Of a stretch of 64,000 nt of DNA, positions 43,477-52,688 are shown piece after piece (position 1 is the first letter of the stretch; each line of letters begins with the position of its first letter). Source of the DNA: Geminicoccus harenae (GTDB lineage: Bacteria > Pseudomonadota > Alphaproteobacteria > Geminicoccales > Geminicoccaceae); the NCBI RefSeq assembly GCF_019800005.1, contig NZ_JABGCL010000022.1, positions 1 through 64,000 of the forward strand, in the 5' to 3' direction. The notes beneath the pieces were generated by a model. That model saw nothing but the letters and a program-made list of their open reading frames with translations. It made no database searches and was not told the origin of the DNA. A program made the position numbers and the translations under genes.

Positions 43477-44349
43477 CCCGGGCAGGACGGCAGCTTTTGG
43501 CGGCATGCTCCAGCCCAGCCGGTCCAGGAAGCGCAGCAGCACGGCATTGACCACCTCCGGCTGTTCGAGCGTGGCGGTATGCCCGCAGTCCGGGATCGTG
43601 ACCAGCTCGGCCTGGAGGATGGCCGCCATCGCGCGGCTCTCCTCCGGCGGCCGCGCACGGTCGCCCTCGCCGGTGACCACCAGCGCGGGTGCCGTGATGT
43701 CCGCCAGCAGGCCCAGCGCATCGCTGCGGTCGAAGATCACCCGCCCCAGCGGCACGATCGACCGGCGCAACGTGTCGGCATCGAAGCCATGGATCTGCTG
43801 GCGCAGCCGGTGCGGCAGGGTCGGCATGCGCTGTTCGACATCCGCGGCGAAGAACAGCGGGGTGATCGCTGCCACCAGCTCCTCGCTGACCCGGCCGGCG
43901 GCCTCGATCTGGTCGAGCATCGCCGTATAGGTCAGCCGCTTGGCCACGGGCTCCTCGCCCAGATGGCTGTTCATCAGCACCAGCCCGGCGACCCGTTCCG
44001 GCGCCCGCGCCGCGAGGTGGGCACCCCACATGCCGCCGACCGATGAGCCGATGACGACGCAGCGCTCGATCTCGAGCCGGTCCAGCAGCTCGACCATGTG
44101 GCGGGCCAGATCGGCCAGGGTGCGGGTGCCGCTGGGCAGCGGCCCAGACCGGCCATGCCCCCACAATTCCGGCACGATGACCCGGCAGCAGGACGACAGG
44201 GCGCGCAGTTGCGGCTGCCACATCCGCCAGTTCCACAAGAACCCGTGGCCGAGCAGGACGGGCAGGCCATGCCCGGCCTCCACGACCGACAGGACGCTGC
44301 CTGCAATCGTCATTTCCCCCCGCGCGTTCCGCTTGTCGTCGCCGTGCAT
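43453..44349 (-). CDS. alpha/beta-fold hydrolase
   Basis: A 298-residue cytoplasmic alpha/beta hydrolase. Motifs: GHGFLWNWRMWQPQL (oxyanion region), nucleophile GSSVGGMWG, acid in VVTGEGDRARP, and His in PDCGHTATLEQPE. It resembles 3-oxoadipate enol-lactonase and haloperoxidase-type hydrolases; substrate unknown. The 3' end overlaps the convergent HTH-GAF gene by 24 bases. Confidence 0.85.
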   Translation of the reverse strand: MHGDDKRNARGEMTIAGSVLSVVEAGHGLPVLLGHGFLWNWRMWQPQLRALSSCCRVIVPELWGHGRSGPLPSGTRTLADLARHMVELLDRLEIERCVVIGSSVGGMWGAHLAARAPERVAGLVLMNSHLGEEPVAKRLTYTAMLDQIEAAGRVSEELVAAITPLFFAADVEQRMPTLPHRLRQQIHGFDADTLRRSIVPLGRVIFDRSDALGLLADITAPALVVTGEGDRARPPEESRAMAAILQAELVTIPDCGHTATLEQPEVVNAVLLRFLDRLGWSMPPKAAVLPGSGAGTSW

Positions 44350-44640
44350 CCTGCTCTCCGTTCCACCATCAAGGCGGCGGCACAGCTAGCCGGGCACGGT
44401 TTCGGATGCGCTTCAAAGGGGGCGTGATCGTGTTGCAGATGTAGCATTCACCGGGCCCAGGCCCGGAATGACTGCACCAGCGACACCTGCCCCCGGGGGG
44501 CAGGACCATGATACGCCGCTCGCTATTCCCTTGAGTCGGCATGAGCGTGATGGTGATGTCGGTCCAGCCACCGGCACCGATGCCCGTCCCGGGCCCGCCC
44601 ATGACGGGGCGTGGCCGCCTCGCGTTGCGCACCGGGCGAT

Positions 44641-46263
44641 ATGCGAGGTTGCGTGAACCCATACGAAACAGCCTCCGCCCGCCTCTCGCCGCTGGCATCG
44701 CCGCCGACCCGGCACCAGCTCCGCCTGGCGGCCGGCGTGGCCGCGCTGCTGCTCGTGGCCCTGGCCGCGACGACCCCCTATGCGCGCCAGCCGACCGAGG
44801 GGACGGAGGCGCTCTTGCCGGCCTATGCGGCCGCGGTCTTCGTCATCGAGTTGCTCACCTCCGCCCTGCTCATGGCGCTGTTCCATGTGCAGCGTTCCCG
44901 GGCGATGCTGCTGCTCGCGGTCGGCTATCTGTTCTCGGGCGTGATGGTGGTGCCCTGGGTGCTGGCCTTTCCCGGCGCGTTCGATGCCCTCACCGGCGGT
45001 GGCGCCACGCAGAGTACCGCGGCAATCGGGGCGATCCGGCGCCTGAGTTTCCCCCTGTTCGTCATCGCCTATGCCGTGCTGGCCGATCGCGAGCTCCCGC
45101 CGGCCGCCGCGTACCGGGCCATCCTTTTCAGCATCGCCGGGGTCGTGACGGCCGTGGCCCTGGCGGCCTGGCTGATCGTCGCGCACGACGATGTGCTGCC
45201 CAGGCTCATGATCGACGCGCGCAAGGTCAGCGGGCTGTGGCGCTTCGTGCCGGCCGCAGCGATCACGCTCTATGCCGTGGGCCTGATCGCGCTCGGCCTG
45301 CGGCGACGCTCGATGCTCGACATCTGGCTGATGGTCGTCCTGTTCACCCTGCTGATCGAGCTCGTGCTGCTCTCCTATGTCAGCGCGGGGACCAGGCTGA
45401 GCGTCGGCTGGTGGGCTGGGCGCCTCTACGGACTGGCTTCCGCGAGCCTCGTGCTGCTCGTGCTCCTGTCCGAGGCGACCACGGTCCATGCACGGCTGGC
45501 ACGCTCGGTCCTGGCCGAGCGCCGCGCCCGCCAGAACCGGCTGACCGCCATGGAGGCGCTCTCGGCCTCGATTGCGCACGAGGTCAACCAGCCCCTTGCC
45601 ACCATGGTGACCAACGCCTCGGCCGGGCTGCGCTGGCTGAAGCACGAGCAACCCCGGATCGAGGAGGCGACGGCGGCACTCGGCCGGATCGTCGCGGAGG
45701 GGCATCGCGCCAGCAAGGTCGTCGCCAGCATCCGCACGATGTTCCTCAAGGGTGCCCAGGAGCGGGTGCCGCTCGATCTCAACGGCCTGATCGAAGCCGT
45801 GCTGGCCCAATGCCAGGATGAAGCCCGGCTCGGCCGCGTCTCGGTCTCGACCGGGCTGGAGCGGGATCTGCCACCGGTCATCGGCAATCCCGCGCAGCTC
45901 CGCCAGGTGGTGGCCAATCTCGTCGAGAATGCGGTCGACGCCATGCGCGGCACCGCACGACCGCGCCTGCTGCAGGTCACCTCGCGCCGCCACGCGGTCA
46001 GCGAGGTGGTCGTTGCGGTCGCCGACAGCGGCACCGGTTTGCCGCCGGTCGACAGGGAGCGCATGTTCGAGCCATTCTTCACGACCAAACCGGACGGGAT
46101 GGGGATGGGACTGATGTTCTGCCGCGCTGCGATCGAGGCCCATGGGGGGCGGCTGTGGGCGTCGGACAACACGCCGCACGGCGCCGTCTTCCAGTTCTCG
46201 CTGCCGGCCTCGGCAGCCATGCCCGAAGCAACAGGGCCCGAAGCAGGGGGGCCCGTCCGATGA
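44641..46263 (+). CDS. MASE4-type membrane sensor histidine kinase
   Basis: A 540-residue kinase. The N-terminal 290 residues hold about eight hydrophobic segments of the MASE4 type. The kinase part has LSASIAHEVNQPLATMVTNA (HisKA of the FixL/DctB-like group), NLVENAVDAM, and DGMGMGLMFCRAAIEAHGG. It is followed with an ATGA overlap by a FixJ-like regulator, its probable partner. ATG 44641 was chosen; GTG 44653, four bases after GAGG, is an equally possible start. Confidence 0.85.
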   Translation: MRGCVNPYETASARLSPLASPPTRHQLRLAAGVAALLLVALAATTPYARQPTEGTEALLPAYAAAVFVIELLTSALLMALFHVQRSRAMLLLAVGYLFSGVMVVPWVLAFPGAFDALTGGGATQSTAAIGAIRRLSFPLFVIAYAVLADRELPPAAAYRAILFSIAGVVTAVALAAWLIVAHDDVLPRLMIDARKVSGLWRFVPAAAITLYAVGLIALGLRRRSMLDIWLMVVLFTLLIELVLLSYVSAGTRLSVGWWAGRLYGLASASLVLLVLLSEATTVHARLARSVLAERRARQNRLTAMEALSASIAHEVNQPLATMVTNASAGLRWLKHEQPRIEEATAALGRIVAEGHRASKVVASIRTMFLKGAQERVPLDLNGLIEAVLAQCQDEARLGRVSVSTGLERDLPPVIGNPAQLRQVVANLVENAVDAMRGTARPRLLQVTSRRHAVSEVVVAVADSGTGLPPVDRERMFEPFFTTKPDGMGMGLMFCRAAIEAHGGRLWASDNTPHGAVFQFSLPASAAMPEATGPEAGGPVR

Positions 46264-46907
46264 GCGAGCAGGAATCCATCGTCTTCGTCGTCGATGACGA
46301 CCCGGCGATGGGGGTCTCGCTCGAGAGCCTGCTCCGCTCGGTCGGTCATTCGGTCATGCTGTTCCAATCGACGCGCGCCTTTCAGCAGGCGCCGCGCCCG
46401 GACCTGCCGGCCTGCCTGGTGCTCGACGTGAGGCTGCCGGGCCAAAGCGGCCTCGAGTTCCAGCGCGAGCTTAGCCGTTCCGCCCATCCGCCGCCGATCG
46501 TCTTCATCACCGGGCATGGCGACGTGCCGATGTCGGTGGCGGCGATGAAGGCCGGCGCGGTCGATTTCCTGACCAAGCCATTCCGCGACCAGGATCTGCT
46601 GGACAGCGTGCATCGCGCCATCGAGTTCGACCGGGCCCGGCGGACCCGGGCCGCCATGCTGGCGGAACTGCGTGCGCTTGCCGCAGCGATGACGCCGCGC
46701 GAGCGCGAGATCCTCCCGCTGGTCGCGGCCGGCCAGATGAACAAGCAGATCGCACAGGCGCTCCAGCTCAGCGAGGTCACGGTCAAGGTCCACCGGGCCC
46801 AGGTGATGCAGAAGCTGCGGGCGCACTCGATCGCCGACCTCGTCCGGATCGCGGACCGGCTCGCCGCCGCCGAGCGCGCGGGTCAGGCCGAGGATACCAG
46901 GGTATAA
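46260..46907 (+). CDS. FixJ/NarL-type response regulator
   Basis: A 215-residue regulator. The receiver has Asp12-14, phospho-acceptor Asp56 in LVLDVRLPGQSG and FLTKPFRDQDLL. The LuxR-type helix-turn-helix is at about 150-205: MTPREREILPLVAAGQMNKQ, SEVTVKVHRAQVMQKL. It pairs with the kinase encoded immediately upstream (overlap ATGA). Target genes may include the isochorismatase-to-MFS run downstream. Confidence 0.92.
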   Translation: MSEQESIVFVVDDDPAMGVSLESLLRSVGHSVMLFQSTRAFQQAPRPDLPACLVLDVRLPGQSGLEFQRELSRSAHPPPIVFITGHGDVPMSVAAMKAGAVDFLTKPFRDQDLLDSVHRAIEFDRARRTRAAMLAELRALAAAMTPREREILPLVAAGQMNKQIAQALQLSEVTVKVHRAQVMQKLRAHSIADLVRIADRLAAAERAGQAEDTRV

Positions 46908-47002
46908 TTGAGCCTACCCTGCGCCCTTGCGCATGGTCGGGACGCGCGAACCCGGCCGCGGCTCCTGATCTCGCCGGGCGCGCGGAGGCTGGGCCGGCGC
47001 GG

Positions 47003-47371
47003 ATGCGTGCAGTTCTTCCGATCGCCGTGATCGATGACGACGCCGCGGCCTGCGCTGCGATGATCGACCTCCTGGGTGCCATGGGCTTGGCGGCCATCGG
47101 CTTTGCCGGTGCGTTGGCCTTCCTGCGCTCGGGCCATGCCCGCCGCGTCCGCTGCGTGATCACGGACATGCGCATGCCCGTCATGGGCGGCCTCGACCTT
47201 TGCCGTCACCTGGCCGCTGACGGCAACCCGGTCCCGACGATCCTGGTCACCGCCTATCCCGACGAGACCACGCGACGCCAGGCGCAGTCCCTGGGGGTGG
47301 GCGCCTATCTGGCCAAGCCGTGCGATCCGGAGGAACTGCTGCAGGCCCTCCAGTCGCTCCTGACCGACTAG
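47003..47371 (+). CDS. stand-alone response regulator receiver
   Basis: A 122-residue single-domain receiver: Asp11-13, Asp55 in VITDMRMPVMGG, and AYLAKPCDPEEL. It has no output domain. It lies 95 bases after the FixJ-like gene and may compete for the same kinase. The ribosome site is weak, so the start is uncertain by a few codons. Confidence 0.85.
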   Translation: MRAVLPIAVIDDDAAACAAMIDLLGAMGLAAIGFAGALAFLRSGHARRVRCVITDMRMPVMGGLDLCRHLAADGNPVPTILVTAYPDETTRRQAQSLGVGAYLAKPCDPEELLQALQSLLTD

Positions 47372-47632
47372 TCCGGCCAGGAGCGATTGGGCCCAGGCAC
47401 AGGCTGCACCACACCTCGGTGCAATTGTTTCGACCGTTCCGCCGCTCGTAGAACGTCTCCCCGTCGAGGAAGGTAGCGATGGATCCCGGGCCAGGCCCCG
47501 GCAGCCCCGGCTACCTCGCCTGCCGCCCATGACCGCGGCGACACGCCGAAATGGCCGACACCGGGCAGCGCCCCGTAACGGTCCGACATGTCGACATTCG
47601 CCAAGCCAAACCATGCACCGGAGTGATCCGCC

Positions 47633-48286
47633 ATGCCGACCGCTTCCCCCGCTCCTGGCAAGGGGCTGCTCCAGCCTGCCGACCACACGCTGATCCTCAT
47701 CGACTTCCAGTCGCAGATGGCGTTTGCGACCAAGTCGATCGATGCGGTCACGCTGCGCAACAACGCCGCCCTGATCTCCCAGGCAGCCGCCGGCTTCGGC
47801 GTCTCGACCATCCTGACCACGGTCGCCGCGAAGGGCTTTTCCGGGCCCATGTTCGGCGAGATCGTCGACGCCTTCCCGGGGCAGCCACTGCTCGACCGCA
47901 CCTCGATGAACACCTGGGAGGACGCGGCGGTCGTCGCGCGCGTCAACGAGATCGGCAAGCCGCGCCTCGTCATGGCGGGCCTGTGGACCAGCGTCTGCAT
48001 CGTCGGCCCGGCGCTCTCGGCCCTGGACCAGGGCTTCGAGGTCTATGTCGTCGCCGATGCCTGCGGCGACGTCACGGACGAGGCCCATGAGCGCGCCATG
48101 GAGCGCATGATCCAGGCCGGTGCTAGGCCGATGACCGCCCTGCAGTACCTGCTGGAGCTGCAGCGCGACTGGGCCCGCGCGGAGACCTACGGCCTCACCA
48201 CCGGCATCGCCCGCGAGCTCGGCGGCGCCTACGGGCTCGGCATCACCTACGCCAAGACGATGTTCGGGGCGCAGGAAGGCCATTGA
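47633..48286 (+). CDS. isochorismatase-family cysteine hydrolase (YcaC-like)
   Basis: A 217-residue cysteine hydrolase. Catalytic residues: Asp24 in LILIDFQSQMAFA, the Lys in TTVAAKGFSG, and Cys in AGLWTSVCIVGPAL. The C-terminal AYGLGITYAKTMFG is typical of the YcaC subgroup. These enzymes hydrolyse amides, ureido or related bonds; YcaC's substrate is unknown. It begins a same-strand run ending in an MFS transporter. Confidence 0.88.
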   Translation: MPTASPAPGKGLLQPADHTLILIDFQSQMAFATKSIDAVTLRNNAALISQAAAGFGVSTILTTVAAKGFSGPMFGEIVDAFPGQPLLDRTSMNTWEDAAVVARVNEIGKPRLVMAGLWTSVCIVGPALSALDQGFEVYVVADACGDVTDEAHERAMERMIQAGARPMTALQYLLELQRDWARAETYGLTTGIARELGGAYGLGITYAKTMFGAQEGH

Positions 48287-48338
48287 GGCACGCGACCGGC
48301 GGGCTGGCCCGCCGGTGACGGGATATTCGGGGGGCGAG

Positions 48339-48632
48339 ATGAAGATCTATGTGCTGGCCCTGGCTGTGGGCCTGCTCGTCGGCGTGATCTACAGCCTGCT
48401 CAACGTGCGCTCGCCGGCACCACCGGTGGTGGCGCTGATCGGCCTGCTGGGCATCCTCGCCGGCGAGCAGATCGTGCCCATCGCCAAGCGTGTCGTCGCC
48501 GGCGAACGGCTCGACCTGGGCTGGCTCAGGAGCGAGTGCGGCGAGCATGTCTTCGGCGCGCTGCCCGCCCGAGCGCCGGCCCAGGGCAAGGCCGGGACGT
48601 ACAGCAGCGACGCGGAAAGGTTCCGGTCATGA
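48339..48632 (+). CDS. XapX-domain small membrane protein
   Basis: A 97-residue protein whose first 55 residues form the XapX domain: two helices (KIYVLALAVGLLVGVIYSLL and VVALIGLLGILAGEQI) linked by NVRSPAPP. Function unknown. The soluble tail (LGWLRSECGEHVFGALPARA) is longer than in many members. The stop overlaps the amidohydrolase ATG. GTG 48315 is a weaker alternative start. Confidence 0.82.
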   Translation: MKIYVLALAVGLLVGVIYSLLNVRSPAPPVVALIGLLGILAGEQIVPIAKRVVAGERLDLGWLRSECGEHVFGALPARAPAQGKAGTYSSDAERFRS

Positions 48633-50596
48633 ACCCCACCCGCAGGCAGACCGCCATCGGCGCTGCCGCCAGCACCATCTCGGCCCTGCTGGGCCTTGCC
48701 CCCGCAACTCGACCATCCGCCTCGGAAGCCAGCACCATGCCTGCCGACCTCATCCTGGTGAACGGGCGTTTCACCACGCTCGACCGGAGCAACCCGGACC
48801 CGCAGGCCGTGGCGATCGGGGCCGAGCGCTTCATCGGCGTCGGCGCCGAAGCGGACATGCGCAGCCTGGCCGGCCCGTCCACCCGGATCGTCGATCTGGG
48901 TGGCCGCCGCGTCGTGCCGGGGCTGATCGACAGCCACATGCACATCATCCGCGGCGGCCTGAACTACAACATGGAGCTGCGCTGGGACGGGGTGCGCTCG
49001 CTGGGCCAGGCCATGGAGATGCTGCGCAAGCAGGTGGCCGTGACGCCACCGCCGCAATGGGTGCGCGTCATCGGCGGCTTCACCGAGCACCAGTTCGCTG
49101 AAAAGCGCCTGCCGACGCTGGACGAGATCAATGCGATCGCACCGGACACGCCGGTCTTCATCCTGCATCTCTACGACCGCGCCCTGCTGAACGGCGCGGC
49201 CCTGCGGGTGGTCGGCTATGACAAGGACACGCCCGACCCGCCGGGCGGCGAGATCCAGCGCGATGCCGCGGGCAATCCTACCGGGCTGCTCCTGGCCAGG
49301 CCCAACGCCACCATCCTCTATGCGACGCTGGCCAAGGGGCCGAAGCTGCCCCCGGAATACCAGCTCAACTCGACGCGGCATTTCATGCGCGAGATGAACC
49401 GGCTGGGCGTCACCACGGTGATCGATGCCGGCGGAGGGTTCCAGAACTATCCGGACGACTATGCCATCGTCGAGAAGCTGCATGCGGATGGCGAGCTGAC
49501 CCTGCGCATCGCCTACAACCTCTTCACCCAGAAGCCGCAGCAGGAGCTGGCGGATTTCGCGAGCTGGTCGCAGCAGGTGAAGCCCGGCCAGGGCGACGAT
49601 CTCTACCGCCATAACGGTGCCGGCGAGATGCTGGTCTACAGTGCTGCCGATTTTGAGGACTTTCGGGCCGAGCGCCCGGAGATGCCCCCTTCGATGGAGG
49701 GCGATCTCGAGCCGGTGGTGCGGCTGCTCGCGCAGAACCGCTGGCCGTGGCGCCTCCATGCCACCTATGACGAGACGATCACCCGGGCGCTCGACGTGTT
49801 CGAGAAGGTCGACCGTGACGTGCCCCTCGAGGGCCTGCATTGGTTCTTCGACCACTGCGAGACGATCAGCGACCGCAATATCGACCGCATCGCGGCGCTC
49901 GGCGGCGGCATCGCCGTGCAGCACCGGATGATGTTCCAGGGCGAGGATTTCGTCGCACGCTACGGTGCCGAGGCCGCCCAGCGGACACCGCCCGTGGCGC
50001 GCATGCTGGCGGCGGGCGTGCCGGTCGGTGCCGGCACGGACGCCACCAGGGTCGCCAGCTACAATCCCTGGGTCTCGCTCGCCTGGCTCGTCACCGGCCG
50101 GACGCTGGGCGGCCTGCAGCTCTACCCGGAGCGCAACCTGCTCGACCGCGAAAGCGCGCTCCGGCTTTGGACCGAAGCCAATACCTGGTTTTCGACCGAG
50201 GAGGGCAAGAAGGGCCAGATCAGGCCGGGGCAGCTCGCCGACCTGGCGGTTCTCGACCGCGACTACCTGACCGTGCCGGAGGACGACATCCAGGACATCG
50301 AGAGCGTGCTGACCCTGCTGGGCGGCAAGCCGGTGCACGGCAGCGGCGCGTATGAGGGGCTGGCCCCGCCGCTGCCACCGGCCATGCCGGACTGGTCCCC
50401 GGTCAGGCGCTTTGGCGGCTACCAGAGGCGAGCGGCCCTGGTCGATCGCGACCAGACGTTCGCCGCCGCCTGCGGCTGCACTAACGCCTGCGGTGTCCAT
50501 GGCCATGCCCATGCCAGGGCGCTCGCCGTAGCAGTGCCCGCGCGCGACGAAGCCGCCTTCTGGGGCGTGCTCGGCTGTTCCTGCTGGGCCGTCTGA
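48629..50596 (+). CDS. YtcJ-like amidohydrolase (amidohydrolase 3 family)
   Basis: A 655-residue metal hydrolase. The N-terminus (NPTRRQTAIGAAASTISALL) resembles a Tat/Sec signal. The metal-binding VVPGLIDSHMHII, later HATYDET and HWFFDHCETISDRN, and GAGTDATRVASYNPW match amidohydrolase 3. The C-terminal tail carries a cluster of Cys and His (CGCTNACGVHGHAHARA, ending VLGCSCWAV) outside the core. Substrate unknown; it may act on N-substituted amides or formamides. It overlaps the XapX gene by ATGA. Confidence 0.85.
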   Translation: MNPTRRQTAIGAAASTISALLGLAPATRPSASEASTMPADLILVNGRFTTLDRSNPDPQAVAIGAERFIGVGAEADMRSLAGPSTRIVDLGGRRVVPGLIDSHMHIIRGGLNYNMELRWDGVRSLGQAMEMLRKQVAVTPPPQWVRVIGGFTEHQFAEKRLPTLDEINAIAPDTPVFILHLYDRALLNGAALRVVGYDKDTPDPPGGEIQRDAAGNPTGLLLARPNATILYATLAKGPKLPPEYQLNSTRHFMREMNRLGVTTVIDAGGGFQNYPDDYAIVEKLHADGELTLRIAYNLFTQKPQQELADFASWSQQVKPGQGDDLYRHNGAGEMLVYSAADFEDFRAERPEMPPSMEGDLEPVVRLLAQNRWPWRLHATYDETITRALDVFEKVDRDVPLEGLHWFFDHCETISDRNIDRIAALGGGIAVQHRMMFQGEDFVARYGAEAAQRTPPVARMLAAGVPVGAGTDATRVASYNPWVSLAWLVTGRTLGGLQLYPERNLLDRESALRLWTEANTWFSTEEGKKGQIRPGQLADLAVLDRDYLTVPEDDIQDIESVLTLLGGKPVHGSGAYEGLAPPLPPAMPDWSPVRRFGGYQRRAALVDRDQTFAAACGCTNACGVHGHAHARALAVAVPARDEAAFWGVLGCSCWAV

Positions 50597-50616
50597 CTAC
50601 AAGCGATAAACCGGGG

Positions 50617-51072
50617 ATGCGCGTCATGCCAAGCTCGCCGACCTCCGCCATCCAGCCGGCCGTCCAGAACCTGCTCGACCGGTCCTGGCTGGCCCTCGTT
50701 GCCAGGGTCGCGGTGGCATTGCCCTTCCTGCTCAGCGGCATCGCCAAGCTCGTGGATTTCGGCGGTGCCACGGCCGAGATCCGTGGCCTGACCGGGCTGG
50801 AGCCAGCAGCACTCTTCGCCCTGCTGGTCATCGTGACCCAGCTCGGCGGCTCGGCCCTGCTGATCGCAGGGGGGTGCTATGCCTGGGTCGGTGCGGCCGG
50901 GCTCGCGGGATTCACGGCGATGGCGACGCTGCTCGCCCATGCCTTCTGGCTGAAGCCGGCGGCCGAGCGCTTCCTGCACCAGAACATCTTCTTCGAGCAT
51001 GTCTCGATCATCGGCGGCCTCGCTCTGCTGGCCATCCTGTCCAGCCGTTCCAGCCGGGGTGCGGGTCTGTGA
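50617..51072 (+). CDS. DoxX-family membrane protein
   Basis: A 151-residue DoxX protein with four hydrophobic segments: VARVAVALPFLLSGIAKLVD, LFALLVIVTQLGGSALLIAG, VGAAGLAGFTAMATLLAHAF and VSIIGGLALLAIL. DoxX-family members sit in the membrane and are linked to oxidative stress or respiratory functions; no enzymatic role is firmly established. The stop overlaps the MFS GTG start (GTGA). Confidence 0.88.
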   Translation: MRVMPSSPTSAIQPAVQNLLDRSWLALVARVAVALPFLLSGIAKLVDFGGATAEIRGLTGLEPAALFALLVIVTQLGGSALLIAGGCYAWVGAAGLAGFTAMATLLAHAFWLKPAAERFLHQNIFFEHVSIIGGLALLAILSSRSSRGAGL

Positions 51073-52682
51073 CGGCGGGGGCAACGGGCGCCGGCGGCAA
51101 GACGCTTCCATCATCGGCATTCGCGCCGTTGCGGCAGCCGGTCTTCGCCGTGCTGTGGGCAGCCACGATCCTCGGCAATGTCGGCACCTTCATGCGCGAC
51201 GTCGCCAGCGCCTGGCTGGTGACCGACCTGTCCGGCTCGCCCGCGGCCGTGGCGATGATCCAGGTCGCCGGCACCCTGCCGATCTTCCTGATGGCGATAC
51301 CGGCCGGCGTGCTCTCCGACATCGTCGATCGCCGCAGGCTCCTGATCGGCGTCCAGGTCATGCTCGGCCTGATCAGTGCCACCCTGCTCTCGCTGGCGCT
51401 GGCCAACCGGCTGACCGTCGAGATCCTGGTCGGGCTGACCTTTCTGGGCGGGATCGGCGCGGCGCTGATGGGGCCGGCTTGGCAGGCGATCGTGCCCGAG
51501 CTCGTGCCGCGGCCGGAGCTGCGCAACGCGGTGGCGCTCAACTCGCTGGGCTTCAACATCGCCCGCTCGATCGGCCCGGCGCTGGGCGGCGTGCTGCTCG
51601 TGGCCTTCGGGGCGGCCGCGACCTATGGCGCGGATCTGTTGAGCTATGTCGTGGTCATCGCCGCCCTGCTCTGGTGGCGCCGCCCGGCCGGGGCCGACGA
51701 CGCGCTGCACGAGCGCTTCGGCGGTGCCTTCCGGGCGGGGCTGCGCTACGCCCGCGCCAGCCGCGAGCTGCACCGGGTGCTGCTGCGCGCCGTCCTGTTC
51801 TTCATCTGCGCCAGCGCGATCTGGGCGCTCCTGCCGCTGGTGGCGCGTCGTCTGCTCGAAGGCGGTGCCGGCTTCTACGGCCTGCTGCTGGGTGCGGTCG
51901 GCGCCGGGGCGATCGTCGGTGCCGCGGTGCTGCCGCGGATCCGGGCGCGCACCGACGCGGATGGGATCATGCTGGGCGCCACGCTGATCACCGCGGCGGT
52001 CAGCGGGGCACTGGCGGCGGCACCGCCGCAATGGCTGGCCGTCCTGCTGCTGCTGGTCCTGGGTGGCGCCTGGATCGCGGCGCTGACCACGCTGAACGGC
52101 ACGATCCAGGCCATCCTGCCGGACTGGGTGCGCGGCCGCGGGCTGGCGATCTACCTGACGGTGTTCAGCGGCGCCTCGGCCGCCGGCAGCCTGCTCTGGG
52201 GCCTGGTGGCGGAAGCGGTGGGCCTCCAGGCCACCCTGGTGGCGGCGGCCGCGGCCCTGGTCGTCGTCGCCTTCACCGTCCGGCGCCTGGAGCTGCCGAT
52301 GGGCGAGGCCGACCTGACACCCTCGTCGCATTGGCCCGAGCCGGCCATCGCCTGGCCGGTCGAGCATGATCGCGGCCCGGTCACGGTCACGATCGAGTAC
52401 CGCATCGCCCGCCAGAATCGCGCGGGCTTCCTGGCTGCCATGAGCCGGCTGGCATCCGAGCGGCGTCGCGACGGCGCCTTTGCCTGGGGGGTGAGCGAGG
52501 ATGCCGCCGAACCGGAGCGCATCGTCGAGTGGTTCATGGTTGAATCCTGGGCCGAGCATCTGCGCCAGCACGCGCGGGTCTCGCGGGCCGACGCGGACAT
52601 CCAGGCCGAGGTGGCGCAGTTCCATGCCGGGCCGCACCCCCCGGTCGTCACCCATCTGCTCGGGCTGCACAGCCAGCCATGA
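51069..52682 (+). CDS. MFS transporter with C-terminal dimeric alpha/beta-barrel domain
   Basis: A 537-residue protein. Residues about 20-420 are a 12-helix MFS transporter of the TMS/EntS type (LWAATILGNVGTFMRDVASA, VLSDIVDRRRLLIG, ALGGVLLVAFGAAATYGADL). Residues about 435-537 form a soluble ABM-like barrel (GPVTVTIEYRIARQNRAGFL, WFMVESWAEHLRQHARVS). Such fusions exist in this family; the role of the tail is unknown. Substrate not predictable; export of a small metabolite is likely. GTG start coupled to doxX. Confidence 0.85.
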   Translation: MTAGATGAGGKTLPSSAFAPLRQPVFAVLWAATILGNVGTFMRDVASAWLVTDLSGSPAAVAMIQVAGTLPIFLMAIPAGVLSDIVDRRRLLIGVQVMLGLISATLLSLALANRLTVEILVGLTFLGGIGAALMGPAWQAIVPELVPRPELRNAVALNSLGFNIARSIGPALGGVLLVAFGAAATYGADLLSYVVVIAALLWWRRPAGADDALHERFGGAFRAGLRYARASRELHRVLLRAVLFFICASAIWALLPLVARRLLEGGAGFYGLLLGAVGAGAIVGAAVLPRIRARTDADGIMLGATLITAAVSGALAAAPPQWLAVLLLLVLGGAWIAALTTLNGTIQAILPDWVRGRGLAIYLTVFSGASAAGSLLWGLVAEAVGLQATLVAAAAALVVVAFTVRRLELPMGEADLTPSSHWPEPAIAWPVEHDRGPVTVTIEYRIARQNRAGFLAAMSRLASERRRDGAFAWGVSEDAAEPERIVEWFMVESWAEHLRQHARVSRADADIQAEVAQFHAGPHPPVVTHLLGLHSQP

Positions 52683-52688
52683 TGCCAC

